From Lyophyllum atratum (lineage: Eukaryota; Basidiomycota; Agaricomycetes; Agaricales; Lyophyllaceae), in NCBI GenBank assembly GCA_014905825.1, contig JACGCN010000017.1, positions 124,001 through 188,000 on the forward strand: DNA of 64,000 bases. The letters are read 5' to 3'. The translations under genes were made by a program, and so were the position numbers. Shown piece by piece: positions 1 through 12,227 of this stretch. Each line of letters starts with the position of its first letter. Position 1 is the first letter of the stretch. Below the pieces are notes generated by a model. The model had not been told where the DNA came from and made no database searches. It worked only from the letters and a program-made list of their open reading frames with translations.

Positions 1-703
1 ACATTATCTTAACCCCCCCTCACCTTGTCCCTTCCCCTCGAGCCTGGTTTCCAACAGGAGGGCGAAACGAGGGCAAGTGAAGTCTGCTGCAGACGTGCGG
101 CGGGTGGTAAAATGATCTGCTGGGGGGTCGGTGTGGGCGGTCGATGGAGGGTGAGGCGGCGACGGTCGTGGTTCAGGAACACGACGCGTTGATCAATCAT
201 CGAATGAAATTCACGCGTCTATTGTCGCACGTGCTGGCCTGGCCAGCTCGACCTGAAACTGAGCTGAACGGCTTACGCAGCAGATTTCCTTTTTCGGAGA
301 CACGTGAGTGGGGCGGAAACTCAAAGACTCCTGAAGACTAGGTCGAATCAGTACAGTACAATCAAAATTCTACCGAGAGATAAATGTTGAAGATATCATA
401 AATTCAATCCTGGTAATGTCGTCGGATACAGGTTGGACTTATTTTGAATATCATCAGCATATATTCTCGCTACAATCGGGGGCTATATAAGCCCGTGTCC
501 CCGGTGTATATGTGCTCAAATGCATATCACAAGGATGATAAGTATGTACAAGGGGAAAGAGATATGCTTGGATGCCAAGAAAAAAGTACAGATACAAGAA
601 TGACAACTCTTGGTGTACAAGAACTGGAGCCTGCTTAGATTCTACTGTGTGCAATAATCGGAGCCAAAGCCTCGATTCAAAGATCCTAAGTTCTTGAAAC
701 CCT
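1..703. other. Intergenic, left edge of window
   Basis: No supported gene. Short open frames here lack family motifs and codon structure. A CACGTG hexamer sits at 228-233. The right part is the 3' flank of the Cep57-like gene, whose stop is at 704-706. Confidence 0.6.
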
Positions 704-3700
704 TTACACAGACACAATAGGATGTCGCCTCGACCCCGGTCCCGCACTCCTTCCAATTGATGACGACGCGACCGCGATAGTCGACGCTGTGCGCGCCTTG
801 ATGGATCTGCTAGGCACCACTGACTCCGCTACAGGTTTATCTTTGAAGCTCAGAAGATCATACAACGACGCAATCTGGTCACCCTACAAGCAAGTAAATC
901 AAAAACAACCCAAAGGTTAGCCAGCACAAAATTCCTACCTTCTGCTCCAGGATATTCACAACCTCCTTCAGATGTTTTGCAAGGATATTCCGGCGTGGAA
1001 CGTCCGATACAGCATCCATGTCCTTATACTGATCCGCTAGCTCTATGTAAATCCTTTACAAAAGCGGAAGCAGGAAAAAATCAGCTCATTGAGGATCCAG
1101 AGACCATACCCCAGTAACTCACCCTTTGTAGTGCGTGAAATCATCCTCCAACTCCCTGATGATTCGCGCAATCACCGTCTGTGGTGGCGGTCCCTCCCGC
1201 TGCGCCCGCATCCTCCATGAGCTTGGCTCCTTCGAAAAGGTCACACGCTCGCCTTCCCTCTTTCCCTGCCGATCCTCTGGCTGTTCTGACCCCTCTGCGA
1301 ACCCCTCATCATCGTCATCATCTTCTTCCTCATCCGCTCGCTGGTCCCTAAACCGCGAAGGAATCCACGAAGTTTCTGCGTTCTCATCCACACTCGCACG
1401 CCGGCGCCGGTGACACACCCCGCATGTCTTCGTATTATGCTCCGGCGCAGAGAAGAATAATCGTTCGAGATGTGTACCCCTGATCTGCGGAAATGGAGTC
1501 TCATCAGCCGGATTCGTAGGATGAGCCTGAGGGCGGCGGGTTTGACGCTGCTGGTGGTTGGTAGTAGGCGCGACAGCTCGTCCCGATAACGCTGCCTGTG
1601 CATGGGGAGCTCTTATGCTCTGGTGCTGCGAGGCTGCTGCCATTGACCGTCCAGGGGAATCCTGTCGATGGCTATCCTCTCCATGAGGGTCCAGATTGTC
1701 GTCCTCATCTGAAGCCTCCTGGACGGTCGCGCGGTATCTGAGTCTGGTAGGAGTGGACACATGTCCCGCCGATTCTGAGCCCGATCTTTCTATGGACCTG
1801 CGCTCCTCTACTTCTGCAGAGATTCGTTCAAACTCTGCAGAGTCGATAAAATGCCCTGACGTCGGCTGGGAGGACTGCGGGAGATGGCTGGAGCCGAGCG
1901 TTGCGTAGTCAGTCCGCGTAGTCGTAGTCCTGTCTCCAAGTCGGGTGCCCGCATTGGCGTTCTCATTCCTAGAAGACCCGAGGATCGAGGCTGGATCAAA
2001 TGGTTCGGGCACTGCACCGTCCTCGTCGTTCCCCTCTTCGCCGTTGTGCATAGCCACGTCCTCCCCCACATCGCCAGCATTGTCCTCGTCGTCCCCATCC
2101 AATGACATCGCAGTATCCGCCCGCGACCGGTGCACCCCTGACACTTCCCCCCCACTCCTCCTCTCCTTCAATCCTTCCTCCACCACGCCCCTCAGCACCT
2201 CCACCTCTCCTGCAAGGCGCTCCACCTCCTCCCTCAGCCGTTCAATCTCCGCGCCCTTCTGCTGCAGCGCACGCACATCCGAGTCGCGTAGCTCTCGCAG
2301 CTCGGCGAGGAGCTCCCGGTGTGACGAGAGCTCTGCCGTGAGTCGCGTTAGGTGTGTTCGCAACGTCGTAATAAGAGCTTCTAATGCTGCGCACCGTCTT
2401 AGTCAGCCCTGCTTTCGAAAATGAAAAATGAGTACGAACCTTTCTTCTCCTCTACGGCCTCCCGATACCTCTCACCCAACACTTCCCGGTCTGCACCAAG
2501 ACTGGTATCCCTCGCCCTCGCCTTACCCTTATTCCTTCTCCCTGCCCCGCTTAGATTTGCATCGTGCTGCTGCTGTACAACCACATCCTCGCGCTGCATC
2601 GCACGCGTCCGCTCTCTGGTCACATCCTGCTTGCACACGTCCAGCTCGAGCTCGAGCTCCCTAACCCGCCGGCGCGAGATCCCGTTCTCCTCCTCCAAGT
2701 GCTGTAATTTCGCCTGGAGACTGTTCAGCATTCCCATCAGCCGTGCTATGACATCAAACAGTCAGCAAACGAAACAGGGAAAATGCGATCAGCATGCCTT
2801 CGTTTTCCCGCGGACTCCCATTCTCGACGCGGTAGGCATAATACTCCGCACCCATCTTCGCAGGTGACTCCACCGCACTTGTCAGCCCTGTCACATCCGG
2901 CAGCTGCACCTTACCCCATGGCATCGGCATATGTGCATGCGTCTGTGTTCGTCGCTTCATCGCTGACGGAGCCTTCTTTGGTGTGGGCTGTCTCACGGAC
3001 GTGTTATTCGTGTTCGTATGCGCGCTGGTATCAAACGGATTCCGCTCTGTATTCCTCGAGTGTGAGCCGTCGTTTTGTGCCGCACGCTCGATTTCGCGCG
3101 TTATCCCCCGCGCCATCTTAGAGAACTGTGAGCCGCTGCTCGAAGGCGTTGGCGGGTGGAGGCGCACATGTGGCTGCTGCTGTGGCTGTGGTGTTGGGTA
3201 CGATGGGAATATGTTTGTGGTGCGTTTTTTCGGTTTCGGTGTGGGCATTGCTTCACTGTTACTCCCATGAATGTTCGGAAGGGGTCTCGGGGATGCACAG
3301 GGGGATCCGGCGTTACTGCGTGGACGTTTGGGCGAGAACGACACGCGGCGGAGAGCGTCGGAGAGTCTTGGGCGCGAGGCCGGGTAGGGGTGGGCGTCGG
3401 AGTCGGAGGCTGACGAGGAGCTGGAGGAGGGAAGTGGCGATTGGATTTGCGCGGCGGGAGCATACCCGGATTGCAGGACACGATCCAGCTCAGCAGTGCT
3501 GTCCACCACGAGTGGGTCAAACGTCACGCTGCCCACGCCCTGTGCAGAATAGTGCTTAGTTATGTTTTAGCTGTGTTTGTGGTGCGAGGTGACTCACAGG
3601 GTATTTTGAGCGGGATGGCTCCATGTCGAACACGCTGAGTTTGCTGTCCACGCCTGCGATCATATCATGCAAGGGACGGTCGGGGTCATATTCCGCCCCG

Positions 3701-4101
3701 CTGAAACTGATATCACGGCGTCCAGCGCGGCCACCACCTAGGCCTGCGCTGAGAGTCAAAGCGCTGGCATGGTGCGCGGCTGTAGACATTGTCTCTCCGC
3801 CAGCATATGGATTGATGCCCTCCTCGTCATCGACCGTGCGATATGACCAGGGGTGTATCTGGCTATGTGTCTCTCCGTCAAAGTGGTCTCTCGATGGAAT
3901 TTCGAAAGAGGGAAACACGGCAGGGCCTGAATTGTGCCGAGGGTACTCGATGCTATCGTTGTCGTTGTACTCGTCTTCGCTGACCGACGAGAGCCGATAT
4001 GATAAATCTGTGTGCTGCAGGTTGTGCTCGAGTTGGATGCGATGCTGCTCGAGCTCGTCACCACGAATGCTGAAATCAAGTCCTGTAGTATGCCTTTTCA
4101 T
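704..4101 (-). CDS. Cep57/Ppc89-like centrosome (spindle pole body) microtubule-binding protein
   Basis: Predicted structural protein of the spindle pole body, about 1,040 residues in six exons. The order is: an acidic, low-complexity N-terminus starting MKRHTTGLDFSIR; a Pro/Ser-rich stretch with basic patches; a coiled coil with heptad-like Leu/Glu (LEEENGISRRRVREL, then LRELRDSDVRALQQKG); a disordered acidic middle; and a C-terminal domain with ERLFFSAPEHNTKTCGVCHR and IYIELADQYKDMD. The last two motifs are the hallmark of the Cep57 microtubule-binding/Ppc89 family. The exon after the coiled coil joins through a 53-base intron that keeps the heptads in frame. One intron (2746-2797) starts with GC rather than GT. 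The start ATG at 4101 is head-to-head with BMS1. Family assignment is firm; the exact role is inferred from the family. Confidence 0.8.
2746..2797 (-). other. GC-AG intron in the Cep57-like gene
   Basis: The exon ending in ENE-encoding sequence is followed by GCATGC, and the next in-frame acceptor CATAG gives a 52-base intron that joins ...RENE to ARLMGMLNSLQ. No GT donor near here preserves the frame, so a GC donor is the simplest reading. Confidence 0.55.
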
Positions 4102-4191
4102 CGTCCCCGACTAGCTATGGTATCGCGAAGAGGAGAAGAGAGAACAGGCAGGGCGAGGAGGAGGACAAGGCGGGTGGCAGCAAACAGCCCA

Positions 4192-4226
4192 CACGTGGAT
4201 ATCAACAATCCTCGGCCGGTCACGTG
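4192..4226. promoter_or_regulatory. Two CACGTG E-boxes between Cep57-like gene and BMS1
   Basis: CACGTG occurs at 4192-4197 and GTCACGTG at 4219-4226, inside the 211-base gap between two divergently transcribed genes. CACGTG is the binding core of fungal bHLH factors (Cbf1/Pho4/SREBP type). The sites are seen directly; their use is inferred. Confidence 0.45.
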
Positions 4227-4312
4227 TACCGCGTCTAACCCTAGCATCGGGTCATGCTCGCATATTTTTCTTCACTTCATCACCTCGATCACTCTATTTT
4301 CTGGAGGCGGTA

Positions 4313-7300
4313 ATGGACGACCGACCACACAAGGCTCATCGCCCAGCACAGTCGGGTGCGAAGGCGGATAAGAAAACCAAGGATAAGGGGAAGGAAAAGC
4401 AAAAAGGCTTCAATGAAAAGGTGAGCATTCGATTACTGTCAAAATTCTATCTATCTAATAGTGTCGTAGGCCTTTGCCCCGAAATCTGGTCGTCGAGCGG
4501 ACCGACAGGGCAGGCGAAATGTAGAGAGGGACCAGACTCGCCTCCATGTTCCCCTTGTGAACAGAACTCCAGACGATGAACCACCCCCGGTCATCGTAGC
4601 CATCGTCGGTCCGCCCGGAGTCGGCAAAACTACTCTTCTCAAGAGTCTAGTACGACGGTATGCGAAGCAGACCTTGAACGACGTCAAAGGCCCCGTCACG
4701 GTGGTCAGCGGAAAGAAAAGACGGTTAACATTCATCGAGTGCAATAACGACGTGAACAGCATGATAGACATTGGCAAAATTGCTGATCTCGTCCTGCTCA
4801 TGATTGACGGATCATTTGGCTTTGAAATGGTGTGTACATCCACCGCTCCTTCTCCCACAATACGCTTTCTGCATCCGAGTTACTGCCCGCTGGCGCAAGC
4901 CTGTATCAATCTGAACAACATAGGACGTGGAAAAGGGAACACCCAGGTCTCTACATCGCACTGACGCTACCACCGTCTGCCCGCCCTAACTCGCGAGATG
5001 CACCATTCCCCAATCATCATGATTTCCGTCTCTAAGTCTGAACTGACATCCATCCTGTTCTAGGAAACCTTTGAATTCCTCAACATCCTCCAATCTCACG
5101 GCTTCCCTAAAGTCATTGGTATCCTCACCCATCTCGACCTCATCAAAAAAGCCGCAACCCTGCGAGACACCAAAAAGGCGCTGAAAAAGCGTTTCTGGAC
5201 CGAAATCTACCAGGGCGCAAAGCTGTTCTATCTCTCCGGCGTCCTCAACGGGCGCTACCCCGACTCCGAGATTATGAACCTCTCGCGCTTCGTCTCAGTG
5301 ATGAAGTTCCGCCCCCTCGTCTTCCGTAACATGCACTCGTATGTGCTTGCCGACCGCCTAGAGGACCTGACCCCGCGAGAGCTCGTGCGCACGTCCAAGG
5401 GGAAGTGCGATCGCACAGTGACAGTATATGGCTACGTGCGGGGGACCAATCTACGCATGGGTACGAAGGTGCATATACCAGGTGTCGGTGACCTCGAGAT
5501 GAAGGGGGTGACGGTGCTGGGCGATCCATGTCCCATGCCGGACGCCGACTCGGAGAAGCGGAGGAAGTTGAGTGAAAAGAAGAAGTTAGTGATACATGCG
5601 CCGATGAGCGATGTGGGCGGAGTGATGTATGATAAGGATGCGGTGTGGGTGAATGTTCCTGGAAGTTTTACGCGAGGAAATGCAGATGGTGCGTGCACTA
5701 TCTGATGATACTGGCAACAATTTTTAATGTGCTCTATAGTTCCTCAAGGTGAAGGGGAACAGATGGTCATGGACCTCCAAGATGTTGGGTCCACTCTCGA
5801 AGACGCCGTCGCCAAAAGCCAAATTCGACTCCTCGGGACATCGTCGAGAAACCTTACTGTTAAGAACAACATGGATATGGACATGGACGAGGATTATGAA
5901 GACGACGAGGACCTCGACAGTCAAGCTGGGAGTGAGCTGGAAGACGACGAATCGGACATTGACTCAAATTCCGAAGTCGGGGAAGATGATGACGATGAAG
6001 ATCGAGCGCAAGATCCACGCAGCACTGGCCGTTCCAGCCATCGTAGTGTCACCCGGACTATTCCCTCCTCGAGCAAAAAGCAGCGCACAGACGTCGAGTA
6101 CGCGGATAGTGATTCTGACATCGGAGATGATGACGACGAAGATTTGCGGGTTAGTGGACGGCGTGTGAGGTTCGATGGTGATGATGATGACCATGATATA
6201 CCGAGTGATGAGGATGAGGAAGGCGGGGACGACGAAGGCGACAGCGACAATGAGGCGATACCGAGATGGAAACAAAATCTTGCGGAGCGTGCGCAGTCGT
6301 CTCTTGCATCAAGTCGAACATCGCGCCGGAAGGACTGGACGAAGCTCATATATACCACGGCACTCACGCCTGAGCAGGTCCTTCGGGGGGAGAGCGAGGA
6401 CGACATCTCAAAAGGAGAAGAGATGGACGATGACGACTTCTTCCAGATAAAACAGAAGGCAGATGCGGGGCAGAATGAGGTGCTGGATCGGAGTAAGGGT
6501 ACATTGAGTGCGGAGGAACTGAAGAAGTGGGAAGATGAGGAGATGCTCGAGTCCATACGGCATCTATTCATCACAGGCAATGATACCGCAGGCGGTGAGG
6601 GCCAGGACGATGGCGAAGACGGGCCATTTGGAAAGGAAGATGAGGGAGACGACCCGGAGGACGATGGCGACGACGAGGAAGGTCCACCCCCTACCAATTC
6701 CGAAACCTCTCGTGCCGAAGCTATTGCCGCCAAAAAGGAAGCCCTGAAGCGCAAATTTGACGAGCAATACGACGACCCCGAGTCCTCCAAGCTCGACTTC
6801 TACGAGACCGCCAAGGACGAAATGGCACAGCAGCTCGCTCTCAACCGTGCCGAGTTTGCCGGGCTCGACGCTGACGCCCGGGCGCTTGTCGAAGGCTTCC
6901 GGCCGGGACAGTATGTACGCATCGAACTCGCCGACGTCCCCTGCGAGCTGATCGAGCACTTCGACCCCTCATACCCCATCGTCGTTGGCGGACTGCTCCC
7001 CGCAGAGGAGCGTCTTGGGTACGTGCAGGTGCGGATCAAGCGGCACAGGTGGTTTGCGCGGACGCTGAAGACGAACGACCCGCTTATTTTCTCGCTTGGG
7101 TGGCGCCGTTTCCAGACGGTGCCGGTGTACTCGCTGGATGACCATTCAATTCGGATGCGCATGCTCAAGTATACACCGGAGCATATGCACTGCTACGCGA
7201 CTTTCTTCGGCCCGGCGGCACTACCAAATACAGGGTTCTGTGCGTTTAACACTCTCGGGGGTGACGCCCCCGGGTTTAGGGTCAGCGCGACGGGCGTGGT

Positions 7301-8160
7301 GCTTGATATTGACCGCTCGGTGAAGATAGTGAAGAAGATCAAGCTAACAGGGGTGCCATATAAGATCTACAAGAACACGGCGTTTGTGAAGGATATGTTC
7401 AACAGTGCGCTCGAGGTTGTCAAGTTTGAGGGAGCGAATGTCAGGACGGTGTCTGGGATCCGGGGGCAGATCAAGAAGGCGATGCCAAAACCTGACGGTG
7501 CATTCAGAGCGACCTTTGAGGATAAGGTCCTCAAGAGCGGTACGTTCCTCGCATGGCAATGTTTTACTTCCGACTTACTTTTATTGCGACGTAGATATAA
7601 TCTTCCTACGCGCGTGGTACTCTATTCAACCTCGCAAGTTCTACAACCCCGTCACATCCCTGTTGCTCTCCGACAAGGCACACTGGACGGGTATGCGCCT
7701 AACAGGCCAAGTACGGCGCGACGAGGGCATCAAGACGCCACTCGACGTCAACTCTACATACAAGCGCATCGAGCGGCCACCGCGGCGTTTCAATGCCCTT
7801 ATCGTGCCCAAGAAACTGCAGGCCTCTCTGCCCTATGCGTCGAAACCAAAGCTCATGGTGGCGCAGCGCGGGGCGACGTACCTGCAGAAGCGCGCGGTGG
7901 TGATGGAGCCAGAGGAGAGAAAGGCGGTTGCGCTTCTCCAGCAAATGCGGGCCCTGAGGAAGGACCAGGTAACCAGGCGGAAGGAGAAGAAGGATGAGAA
8001 GAAGGAGGAGAGGAGGAAGAAGATCGAGAAGGAGGAGGCAGTGAGGAGTGAGAAGGACAAAGAGAAGAGGAAGGAGTACATGAGGGTTGCCGGGCAGAAA
8101 AGTAAACGGGCTGCAGAAGTTGAAGAGGGCGGCGGGCGAAGCAAACGGCGGAAAACTTGA
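4313..8160 (+). CDS. BMS1: Ribosome biogenesis GTPase BMS1
   Basis: Nucleolar GTPase needed for 40S subunit assembly in the U3 snoRNP/SSU processome. About 1,150 residues in five exons, the usual size for BMS1. The N-terminus is Lys-rich ([15 protein letters not shown]). It is followed by the G domain with P-loop GPPGVGKTT at about residue 85, [15 protein letters not shown], and THLDL in the G4 position. Next come the EF-Tu-like domain 2 ([20 protein letters not shown]), a long Asp/Glu-rich acidic segment (about 370-600), the conserved AARP2CN/Tsr1-type C-terminal region ([31 protein letters not shown]), and a Lys/Arg/Glu coiled tail ending RSKRRKT. The second intron (about 4829-5063) is roughly 236 bases, long for this locus. 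The last junction near 7541-7593 switches frame cleanly. The identification is secure. Confidence 0.95.
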
Positions 8161-8558
8161 TCTTAGGTTTCGTTTCCTTCCATTTATCGCTAGTTCTGTC
8201 GTCTTCCTTTCGTAGAATCGTGTCTTCCCTCTTCCGCAGCATCCAACCACTTCAGATCAGTGTCGGCTGTCCCCGAGTACCTGAGAGACGAAGTGTCAGG
8301 GATTACACAGTCGAACCGGCAGACGGGTACCGTTCCCCTGAAGGACGCCTGCTGTGCCCTCTACGCGTGCCTAGACAGTCATGTTTCGTTCTAGTTCTAG
8401 ACTGCAAAGTTTGACCAGTGAGTTCAACACTTCTCAGTGATTGTCGGAGTTGGTGGCCTTGTCGGCTTGCTGACAAAGCGCTTTGCCTCCGTGACGGGTA
8501 ATGCCGGCGTGACGTGAAGTTTGCCGTCTGTTTTTGGGTTCACCGTTCGTCGCAAAAC
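8161..8558. other. Intergenic between BMS1 and ACP1
   Basis: BMS1 3' flank and ACP1 promoter. No open frame with family motifs, tRNA or repeat was recognised. Confidence 0.5.
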
Positions 8559-9144
8559 ATGTCTTTTATTCGTCTGGCCGCCCGAGCCTCAGCTCTCCCT
8601 CGTTTTGCCCGTGCTGCCCCCCGGGTGCAGCATCAGCTCGTCCAGCGCGCTGCCTTCTCTGCAGCAGCTGGCCTATCACGCGACATCATTCAGGCGCGTG
8701 TGCTCGACGTGTTGAAGGGTTTTGAGAAGGTGGATCCTACAAAAGTGAGTGCTGAACAGCTCTCTTCGCTTTGAATGCGGGCTGACGTATCGTGAAGCTC
8801 TCAACAGCAGCGTCGTTCTCGAATGACCTTGGCCTGGACAGTCTAGACGCGGTGGAGGTCGTCATGGCGGTGGAGGAGGTGCGGACAACCGTCTTCGACC
8901 TTATTCCTTATTCTGAACTGTTCATGCATTCTAGGAGTTTTCTATTGAGATTCCAGACGCTGAAGCCGACGAGATTCAGACAGTTCAGCAGGGTACGACG
9001 GCACCTAACGTATCCCCGAACCTCGCCTTATTAACTTTCTCCTTTTCAGCCATTGACTACATTGCAAAAACCCCGGAAGGTTCGTACTTATTGCGGTTAC
9101 CTTGACATTTTGACTGACAAACATGTTCCCTCACAGCCCATTAA
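8559..9144 (+). CDS. ACP1: Mitochondrial acyl carrier protein
   Basis: Carrier of acyl chains on a 4'-phosphopantetheine arm for mitochondrial fatty-acid synthesis (lipoate precursor), and in most fungi also a subunit of respiratory complex I and of Fe-S assembly complexes. The N-terminus is a mitochondrial targeting sequence: MSFIRLAARASALPRFARAA, rich in Arg/Ala and lacking acids. The mature part has DLGLDSLDAVEVVMAVEE, where the Ser of DSLD is the pantetheine attachment site, then FSIEIPDAEADEIQTV and AIDYIAKTPE. The four introns fit the frame. The last coding exon is just 8 bases (rest of Ala, His, stop). Length of about 135 residues is normal. The gene is convergent with CCT3. Confidence 0.93.
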
Positions 9145-9510
9145 TGACCATTGTCACTATTACGATTTATATCAATCCCTATTTTTCCCCACTATTGCCA
9201 ACTGTGTGCTTTCCGGTGCGACTAGATAGACATTGTTTTCCAGAACGTCCGCCTTCGATGTCCAACTGCTTTGAGCCCGCCAATTCGCGTCTGAAAGTCT
9301 GAAATGTTGTCCAGGTGGGGTGGAGTCGATTTGAGTGAAAAAATTGCATCGAAAACCAGCCAGCCTCTTGTCGCAAGTCCACTTCGCTGAACTGACTATC
9401 GCAGCGCACCGTTGCCAGCGAGCGCTCATCTCAGGTAGCCCGGGCAGCTCCCTCGTCAGCAGCAGAGGCCATTATACCGTATTTCGCATTACATTTAATC
9501 TAGTTGTATC
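9145..9510. other. Intergenic, convergent 3' flanks of ACP1 and CCT3
   Basis: 366 bases between two stop codons on opposite strands. I see nothing beyond likely 3' UTRs. Confidence 0.5.
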
Positions 9511-11631
9511 TCATTGCTCCATCATCTCCTCAGGTGGAGCTCCAGCTTGTTGCTCCTTTTCCTTCCTAACGGCCTGCACCACGTCATCGACGCGGAGAAG
9601 CATGCGCGCCGCCTGTAACGCAAGAAAACGCTGTGAGCCATGAAAATCTCAAAAACTAGAAGGAGAACTAACCTCGATGGCGGTTTTGAGGGTTTGGATC
9701 TGGAATGAGAAGTGATAAACAGGCGAAAGCAAACTAAGGAATGTACGGATTTACCTTGACGCTGGCGGACTCGTATAGGCCATAGGCTTTCATGTCCACA
9801 ATCTTGCCCGTCTCCCCGTTCACACCCCATGAGTGCTCTCCATTCGCATGCTTAGCCTACACATGTCACAAGCGATGATGTTAGATGGAGAAAGCTTCGT
9901 CGTCCCAGTCAGACGCACCCTGAGCTCAGTCAACACACGAATCGCATTGCCGCCGCTGTTCTGCACCAACGTCCGGGGAATCACCTCCAGTGCGTCCGCT
10001 ACGGCCCTGAACGGCCAGCCCTCGACACCGACGATGCTGCGCGCCTTCTGGTGCAGCCCGACGCTAACAGCCATCTCAGTAGCGCCGCCACCAGGAGCGA
10101 GGTTGGGGTTAAAGACGACGTTGCGGGCCACGGACATCGCATCAGCGAGGTTGCGGTCAATCTCGTTCAGAATGTCCTTGGATGGCCCGCGGAGCAGGAT
10201 AGTACAAGCCTTGGGGGAATCGCATTCTGTGAGGAAGGAGAAGTACCTAATGGGACCATGTGTCAGGGGTTGCCACGAACTAAACAAAGATAGACGTACT
10301 CGTCTCCGATTTTTTCGACGTTGAAGAGGCCACACTTCGTTCCAACATCGGATTCTCGCAGATCTTCGATGCGGTTGACGATAATAGCGCCTACGGCGAG
10401 CGCAATGCGGTTGTTGTCCGACTTACGGACGCGTCTCAACGCAGAGACATTGTACTTTTCAAAGAGGTGTTGGGCAATGTCTAAGCAGAGGGATGAGAAA
10501 GGGTTTGCAGAGGATATCCAGCAGCCACACACCAGAAACACCCTTCTCGGTAATGACCAGATCCGGCTTGAACTCGAGGATGCGCATCACGAGCCCCTTG
10601 ACCTGCTCCTCTTCTATCGTCTGCGCACGTTCCCAATCACCCTCCTTCGAGATCTCCATGTTGGTCTGGCTCTCTCCCTTCTTGTACTCGAGCGGGCAAT
10701 CCAAGAGGATGATGCGGGGGTTCTTTATCCTTCTCCTCATGTTCGGGTGCGTGATATCCTTGTTCAGCATGACGCCATTGAGCACCCTGCTGTCCTCGAT
10801 CTCACCACCGGGGATCTTCTCCACACGCGCATACCGCTTGATATCGACTGTCTTTACGCCGTTGTCCTCATGGGCGACGGTTCGCACCGCCTGCAAAGCT
10901 AGCCTACACATAAGATCGGACCATCGGACAACAAACTTGGTCCCGATGGAAGTCTTGATCAAGGAGAGCATCTCTTCATCATTGGAGGTGTCGATAGGGA
11001 TCGATATCCGCTGGATGATCTCCAGGGCCTCCTTCAGAGCCTTGTTGTATGCCGAGATGATCACAACAGGGTGTATGTCGCGCTCCAATTGCGAAAGAGA
11101 CTGCGCAAGGACCTCTCCGGCTGCGTTCACGATTGAGAAAAGCTTTCAGAGGTGACAGGTGATTCCGCACCTAGAATGATCACAGTCGTCGTCCCATCTC
11201 CACATTCCTCATCTTGTGTCCGACTCAGCTCGATCATATTCTTCGCCGCGGGGTGCGCAACGTCGATTTCTCGTAGAATCGCATTTCCGTCGTTCGTCAG
11301 TCTGTATCAACATTTACACCGAAGTATCAGACAAAGTTGGTGGATTACACGCACAGGATGCCTCCCATCGGATCGAGGATCATTTTCAGCATGGACTTCG
11401 GGCCCAAACACGTCCGGATAACATCTGCAACCGTCTGGAAGAAATAAACATCGAAAATCTGCCTCGCAACTGGTGACTGGGCCAACCTTTGCTGCGGTAA
11501 TATTCGAGATCTGTGCTTTTCGGCCAGACTGTCTTTCAGGCGCAGTGTCTGGAAGAAAATCCAGTTAGTACTTGGATGGATCAATAAAGACAACTGAACA
11601 CACTCATAACGAAGACTGGAGTTTGAGACAT
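9511..11631 (-). CDS. CCT3: T-complex protein 1 (CCT/TRiC) subunit gamma
   Basis: Cytosolic group II chaperonin subunit that folds actin and tubulin in an ATP-driven ring of eight different subunits. The first exon codes MSQTPVFVM, as in CCT3 of other fungi. Then come [45 protein letters not shown] (the ATP-binding loop), [40 protein letters not shown]-type apical-domain sequence, [13 protein letters not shown] near residue 410, and the C-terminal [19 protein letters not shown] followed by [10 protein letters not shown]. The GGGATEM and NGETG motifs are standard chaperonin signatures. About 550 residues over many exons. The gene ends convergently with ACP1. Confidence 0.94.
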
Positions 11632-12227
11632 GGTGAATTAGTCGCAACGGGTTGCTGTAAGATTTTGGTGGGTTGGACCAGGACGCGTTCCTCTCACTTA
11701 CATAAGCGGTCTCGGATTGCTGATAACGTTCTCCGATCCCAGCTGATCCCAGCAAGATCCCAGTCTTCATGAATACACCACTAATCATCCACTATGAGGC
11801 TCATACTGGATAGACTGCAGGATTCGGCGGATCCACACTGCACACTAAGTCGACTCTATCAAGGGCATCGTCTTCCTACTTCCCTAGAATTTTTATCCCG
11901 TCACGCCCTCCAGCCTCAATTTCCCTTCCACTCTGAGTGTCTGACGTGAATTTTGCTTCCCAAATACCCGTGGACCTTTTTAGACGTATGGTCAAATACT
12001 GCCTTCCATGGCTCAATTTCCCAGATAGCAGGGACTGTTTCGACCGCTTTCAGAATTCCCGACGACAAAATGGCCCTGTATAATCCGTCACTGTTATTAC
12101 CATATTTACCATAGAATACACCACTAATATCCCTATATAAGCCTACACATGTCCCCATAGAAAGTCGTTCCCTGCCTAAGCTTAAGCCCAGAAAGAATAG
12201 CGCACATCCCTTCATACTCATCCCCTA
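11632..12227. other. Intergenic between CCT3 start and PDK1-like gene end
   Basis: Contains the CCT3 promoter on the minus strand. A TATATA motif lies near 12133-12140, too far from the CCT3 start to be assigned. A 101-codon minus-strand open frame (11916-12221) has no recognisable motif, and I do not call it. Confidence 0.5.

Noticed and set aside
11916..12221. 101-codon minus-strand open frame between CCT3 and the PDK1-like gene
   Set aside because: No domain, no neighbouring exon, composition of a spacer.
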